Origin: Actinomycetes bacterium
GTDB taxonomy: Bacteria; Actinomycetota; Actinomycetes; Mycobacteriales; Micromonosporaceae
Assembly (NCBI GenBank): GCA_023437285.1
Contig: JAEZGP010000070.1
Coordinates: 1 to 9,894 of the forward strand
DNA: 9,894 bases
Direction: 5' to 3'
Shown: piece after piece, positions 7,423 through 9,894 of the stretch
Position numbering within the stretch: position 1 is the stretch's first letter
Layout of the letters: every line of letters begins with the position of its first letter
Program-made: the position numbers and the translations under genes
The notes under the pieces: generated by a model
Told to the model about the DNA's origin: nothing
The model's input: the letters and a program-made list of their open reading frames with translations, nothing else
Database searches by the model: none

Positions 7423-8178
7423 CTACTTGTCTTCAGGAAAAAGTTCGTTCAGCGGAGGGCTCTGTGGACAGTCATGATTGATCCGTTGCCACTCGTCCTG
7501 CCAATCTGAAGGAAGGACGCCCCCGTTCGCCGCGGTGATCTCTTCTTCTCGCTTCGTCACAGCGTCATAAGGGAACCAGGACCCGTCCTTGGCGGCATAG
7601 TTGGCGAGAAATGTCTCCCACGTGGGTATCGAGGACGGATCAATGTCGTAACCTTTGGCTTGAAGACAGGGCGCCAACGTCTTCGTGTAGTAGTCGTAAA
7701 CGACGCGTATCTGGGTTTCGGTGTGCGGTTGCAGGTATTTGGGATGGACCGGGTACATGGCACGGCAACGGAAGTCTGCTGCCAGCATCGCCGGTCGCTG
7801 TTCGGCGGATTGACTGTCCAAGCTCAGACCACCGTCCCAGTCGACTGTCGCTTCGAAACCTTGACCGCGAAGGCACTCGGCCCATACCGAGGTGGCCTCG
7901 TCCGGTTTGACGAACCGGGCGAAAGGCGCATCCGGAGGCGGCATGATCATGCCCTGCCGTTGACGGTCAATCGCCAGCCGTTCGAGTTCTTCCTGATAAA
8001 GGCGATCCCACTGGGCATGTTCGGTCGGCAGATGGTATCGACCTGCGAACTGAAGTTCGCTCTTGGACTGTGCCGGCGCACCTCCGGGAGCGGCGTCGCC
8101 GCTCCCGGAGGTCGAACTACACCCTGAGGTTACCAGCACCGCCACAATTCCCATGACAGTGAAAAAATACCTAACCAA
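7423..8178 (-). CDS. cysteine-containing lipoprotein of unknown function
   Basis: A predicted 251-residue lipoprotein. From the TTG at 8178 it begins with one Arg, a hydrophobic stretch YFFTVMGIVAVLVTSG and the lipobox Cys20, followed by a Ser/Gly/Pro linker. The ATG at 8154 is an alternative start, but it leaves a signal without positive charge and no ribosome site. The mature part has four more cysteines (102, 138, 171, 237) and two similar motifs, ECLRGQGF (101-108) and PCLQAKGY (170-177), suggesting an internal duplication of a Cys-Leu-x3-Gly-aromatic element. Acidic and tryptophan-rich segments follow (PTWETF, SWFPYD, DWQDEWQ). I cannot assign a family; similar lipoproteins accompany PG-binding adaptor plus ABC operons in actinomycetes, as I recall. 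The TTG start overlaps the peptide gene by eight bases. Possible roles: immunity, substrate capture or sensing on the outer membrane face. None is shown. Confidence 0.78.
   Translation of the reverse strand: MVRYFFTVMGIVAVLVTSGCSSTSGSGDAAPGGAPAQSKSELQFAGRYHLPTEHAQWDRLYQEELERLAIDRQRQGMIMPPPDAPFARFVKPDEATSVWAECLRGQGFEATVDWDGGLSLDSQSAEQRPAMLAADFRCRAMYPVHPKYLQPHTETQIRVVYDYYTKTLAPCLQAKGYDIDPSSIPTWETFLANYAAKDGSWFPYDAVTKREEEITAANGGVLPSDWQDEWQRINHDCPQSPPLNELFPEDK
8080..8112. repeat. perfect 16-bp inverted repeat inside the lipoprotein gene
   Basis: ACCTCCGGGAGCGGCG (8080-8095) and CGCCGCTCCCGGAGGT (8097-8112) are perfect complements around a single T. In the mRNA this forms an extremely stable GC hairpin. 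It encodes the low-complexity linker just after the lipobox cysteine, where the protein tolerates almost any sequence, about 65-100 bases into the gene. It stands between the peptide gene and the transporter genes. Confidence 0.9.
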
Positions 8179-8527
8179 CGTATTCGCAGCCCTTGCTGAC
8201 CCCGGAAATCGCCCCGTTTCCCAGGACGATGAACGTCTGGGATCCAGCGCCGTGATTGTGGCTTGTCCGCTTTGTCTTTGCGGTGTTTGTCCATGCCTTG
8301 ATGAACAGGTCGCCACTTGAGTTGCCCCGCCAGTGCTCATGAGCTCCGGTGGTCATCGTGGCAGTCCCGTATCCGGTCGTGTACGGTCCAGCGCAGGAGA
8401 ATGAACTGGTTTCGTAATAGTCCGCTAGTGCTGGGCTTGGCGCGGCCGAGACAATCAACCCTGCGGCTATTGCGGTAACCGCTCCAAGTCGCTTCAACAT
8501 TGTGGACACCACAGTTTCCCTGATCAT
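8171..8527 (-). CDS. secreted small protein with two cysteines, first gene of the ABC operon
   Basis: A 118-residue precursor with a standard signal peptide: basic n-region (MLKRLG), hydrophobic core (AVTAIAAGLIVSAA) and an ALA cleavage site, giving a mature protein of about 83 residues from Asp36. The mature part has exactly two cysteines, Cys45 near its start (SSFSCAGPY) and Cys114 near its end (SKGCEYVG), which could close the chain with one disulfide. In between it is rich in Gly, Thr, Ser, His and Trp (TTGAHEHWRGNSSG, IKAWTNTAKTKRTSHNH) and looks like a small beta-protein. I do not recognise the family; distant likeness to lactococcin-972-type bacteriocins is possible but unproven. ATG 8527 has AAAGG seven bases upstream and a consensus-like promoter before it. 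First position in the operon, just before a lipoprotein and an envelope ABC system, suggests a bacteriocin, signal or matrix protein handled by that system. Confidence 0.82.
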   Translation of the reverse strand: MIRETVVSTMLKRLGAVTAIAAGLIVSAAPSPALADYYETSSFSCAGPYTTGYGTATMTTGAHEHWRGNSSGDLFIKAWTNTAKTKRTSHNHGAGSQTFIVLGNGAISGVSKGCEYVG

Positions 8528-8554
8528 TTCATTACCTTTGTCGCGAGAAACCGT

Positions 8555-8583
8555 AGCCTAGTTTGGTCAACGGACGTCGTCAA
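8555..8583 (-). promoter_or_regulatory. sigma70-type promoter of the five-gene operon
   Basis: On the minus strand TTGACG (8578-8583) and TAGGCT (8555-8560) are separated by exactly 17 bases. Both match the housekeeping consensus well, and a start near 8548 would leave a leader of about 20 bases containing the AAAGG ribosome site (8535-8539). The spacer contains a second TTGACC and a GACGTC palindrome that could take part in regulation. It is the best promoter in the window. Confidence 0.65.
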
Positions 8584-8951
8584 TATTTTGTCGTTGATTG
8601 CGGACTTCCAACCAGTTAAGGCAGGTCAAGCCCGTTAGGCGGTAGGGGTTCAGGTAGACAGGCTCCTGGTAGATGAACAAGTCGACCCAGACCACTGAGG
8701 ATCCTTTAACTTCGCCAGTAGGGGTCTTCAGCGTGCGCGCCGATGGCTTTGGTGATCGTAGTGGCTCGGGCCCGGTCGCAGCTTAGCCGGCTGAGGACTT
8801 CCAGCTGCGATACCCGGACCAGCCGTTGATCATTGAGCTGTTTCGAAGGCCGCGCCGAGAATGGTGAGGTGAGCGATCGGCACGGTGTCGTGCTCTACGT
8901 CCACGAGTGGACGCCGTGGCGGAGGTATTGCGGGATCTTGACCCGAGAGAC
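8584..8951. other. gene-less stretch with possible decayed coding sequence
   Basis: No gene with a start, ribosome site and plausible product is seen on either strand. The left end is AT-rich for this genome (29 of 60 bases G/C at 8581-8640). On the minus strand a 62-codon stretch (8709-8894) is open between TAG and TAA but has no ATG or GTG start. Its end (SRLSCDRARATT, then HAEDPYWRS) looks protein-like, so it may be the remnant of a broken gene. An inverted repeat TCGCAGCT (8776-8783) / AGCTGCGA (8803-8810) extends by four more pairs after a 3-base bulge and could form a structured RNA or old terminator. No transposase, terminal repeat or tRNA is recognised. Confidence 0.5.
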
Positions 8952-8977
8952 CAGTTAGCGGAGAACGCCGCTGACTG
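8952..8977 (-). terminator. hairpin terminator of the ParA-like gene
   Basis: CAGTTAGCGG (8952-8961) and CCGCTGACTG (8968-8977) form a 10-bp stem with one mismatch and a 6-base loop, starting 27 bases after the ParA-like stop codon on the minus strand. It would also shield the five-gene operon from read-through. No U-tract. Confidence 0.55.
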
Positions 8978-9004
8978 ACCACATTCCGTCGCTGGGCTGG
9001 GCCA

Positions 9005-9894
9005 CTAAAGGCCGGCGGAGATCGTGGCGGCGGCCCGGAGCCAGGCGGCGCGGGTGGCCGGGGCCAGCTCGCGGTAGTCGACCGGGGCGCCGCTGTCCAG
9101 GTGGCGGTCGTACGGGACGTGGCACACCTGCCGGCACCGGGCGGCGACGTGCTCCGCCACCCGGTCCGGCGGCGCGTCGCCCCGGTGGGGCGGCAACGTC
9201 AACACCGTCACGGCCCGGCGGACCAGCTCACGCCGGCCGGTCTGCTCCAAGTGGTCGAGGAGGCGGGCGGCCGTCTCCGCCGAGTCGTTGCGGCCCGACA
9301 GGGTGATGACCAGCTGATCCGTGGCGGCGAGGGCCGCCTGCCAGTTCTCCGCGCGTACGTTGTTGCCGGTGTCGACGATCAGCAGCTTGTAGAACCGGCC
9401 CACCACCTCGCGCAGGTCCCGGAACGCGCGCGCCGTCAGCATCTCGCCCGTCGCCGCCGCCTCGTCGGAGGCGAGGACGTCGAACATCGCGTCGTACTGG
9501 GTACGCACGTAGGCGGCCAGCTCGCCGACGCGGCCCGCGCCGCCCGCGAACCGGTCGAGGTCGCGCAGCAGGTCACGCACCGTACGGGCGCCCTGCTCCG
9601 ACTGCGCGCGCATGCCCAACGTGCCCAGCGTCTCGTTGTTGTCCCAGGCCAGCACGAACCCGCCCCGGGAACGCCCGAACGCCAGGCCCAGCATGAGCGT
9701 GGCGACGGTCTTGCCGGCGCCGCCCTTGGGGTTGACCACGGTGATCTGCCGCAGCCCGCCAAAGTTGCGGCGTACGGCGTGCAGCGCCTCGCGCAGGTCG
9801 GACTCGTCGCGGCTCGGACGCAGCCGCAGCAGGCCCAACGAGCCGCGCCGGGCCGCGCCGCGAGCGCCGGCGACGGCCGAGACGACCCTCGGGC
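9005..9894 (-). CDS. MinD/ParA-like ATPase, 3' part (5' end outside the window)
   Basis: At least 295 codons of a deviant-Walker-A P-loop ATPase. Numbered from the TTG at 9838: PKGGAGKT (37-44) is the deviant Walker A with its signature lysine, WDNNETLGTLGMR (65-77) the switch I region, and LLIVDTGNN (152-160) the switch II/Walker B segment. The DTGNN form differs from the DxPPG/DTPP of true ParA and MinD and is like that of actinobacterial 'MinD-like' ATPases, some near type VII secretion genes. The TTG is a poor start: it has no ribosome site and the frame stays open to the window edge with Arg/Ala-rich codons, so I extend the gene past the edge. No ParB-like partner is visible. High GC and codon use match fba, not the operon beside it. 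Function as a positioning or partition ATPase is a family inference. Confidence 0.86.
   Translation of the reverse strand, partial: PRVVSAVAGARGAARRGSLGLLRLRPSRDESDLREALHAVRRNFGGLRQITVVNPKGGAGKTVATLMLGLAFGRSRGGFVLAWDNNETLGTLGMRAQSEQGARTVRDLLRDLDRFAGGAGRVGELAAYVRTQYDAMFDVLASDEAAATGEMLTARAFRDLREVVGRFYKLLIVDTGNNVRAENWQAALAATDQLVITLSGRNDSAETAARLLDHLEQTGRRELVRRAVTVLTLPPHRGDAPPDRVAEHVAARCRQVCHVPYDRHLDSGAPVDYRELAPATRAAWLRAAATISAGL

Noticed and set aside
8179..8340. Upstream start giving the lipoprotein 54 more residues
   Set aside because: It overlaps most of the secreted-protein gene out of frame and would bury the lipoprotein signal in the middle of the chain.
8171..8527. Firm assignment of the secreted protein to the lactococcin 972 family
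   Set aside because: Only a loose Trp/His/Lys-Thr-Ser resemblance by eye; the paired cysteines and spacing do not clearly match.
8524..8532. Two-codon upstream frame ATG-AAA-TGA overlapping the peptide start
   Set aside because: Only two bases separate it from the AAAGG site, too close to initiate; the ATG at 8527 is better placed. Probably chance.
8584..8951. Insertion sequence or CRISPR array
   Set aside because: No terminal inverted repeats with target duplication, no transposase motif, and no regularly spaced repeats were found.
8955..9137. 60-codon minus-strand frame ending past the ParA-like stop
   Set aside because: Arg/Pro-rich shadow of the ParA-like gene in another frame.
9836..9838. 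TTG at 9838 as the start of the ParA-like gene
   Set aside because: No ribosome site, and the frame remains open to the window edge; the gene is more likely truncated by the window.

Overview
The window is high-GC DNA of an actinomycete. Evidence: about 80% GC in some coding lines, G/C third positions, GTG/TTG starts, one apparently leaderless gene, and a DUF3151-type gene downstream of a class II aldolase. A Micromonosporaceae-like host (Micromonospora/Actinoplanes group) is my inference; no marker here proves it.

Left part (1-1451, minus strand): a bacterial class I cytochrome P450 translationally coupled (TGATG junction) to an upstream 71-residue acidic protein. A short tandem repeat copies the last codons and stop of the P450 at the window edge. 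A divergent intergenic region (1452-1621) separates this pair from the housekeeping block.

Housekeeping block (1622-4445, plus strand): class II fructose-bisphosphate aldolase (fba), a LOG-family nucleotide-binding protein and a DUF3151 protein. The fba frame has lost its usual stop and runs through a strong terminator hairpin into the LOG gene. The LOG gene has a -10 box placed exactly for a leaderless mRNA.

Central cassette (4475-8583, minus strand): a five-gene operon of visibly lower GC in the lines sampled. In transcription order it encodes a secreted 118-residue peptide precursor with two cysteines, a cysteine-rich lipoprotein, a membrane-anchored adaptor with a peptidoglycan-binding domain, an ABC ATPase and a MacB/FtsX-type permease. 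A well-formed sigma70-like promoter precedes the peptide gene. A perfect 16-bp inverted repeat lies inside the lipoprotein gene, where it could lower expression of the downstream genes relative to the peptide. This cassette is the best candidate for an undescribed system: an envelope-spanning transporter dedicated to, or sensing, the small secreted protein.

Right part (8584-9894): about 370 bases with no supportable gene and possible decayed coding sequence, then the terminator and 3' part of a minus-strand MinD/ParA-like ATPase whose start lies beyond the window.
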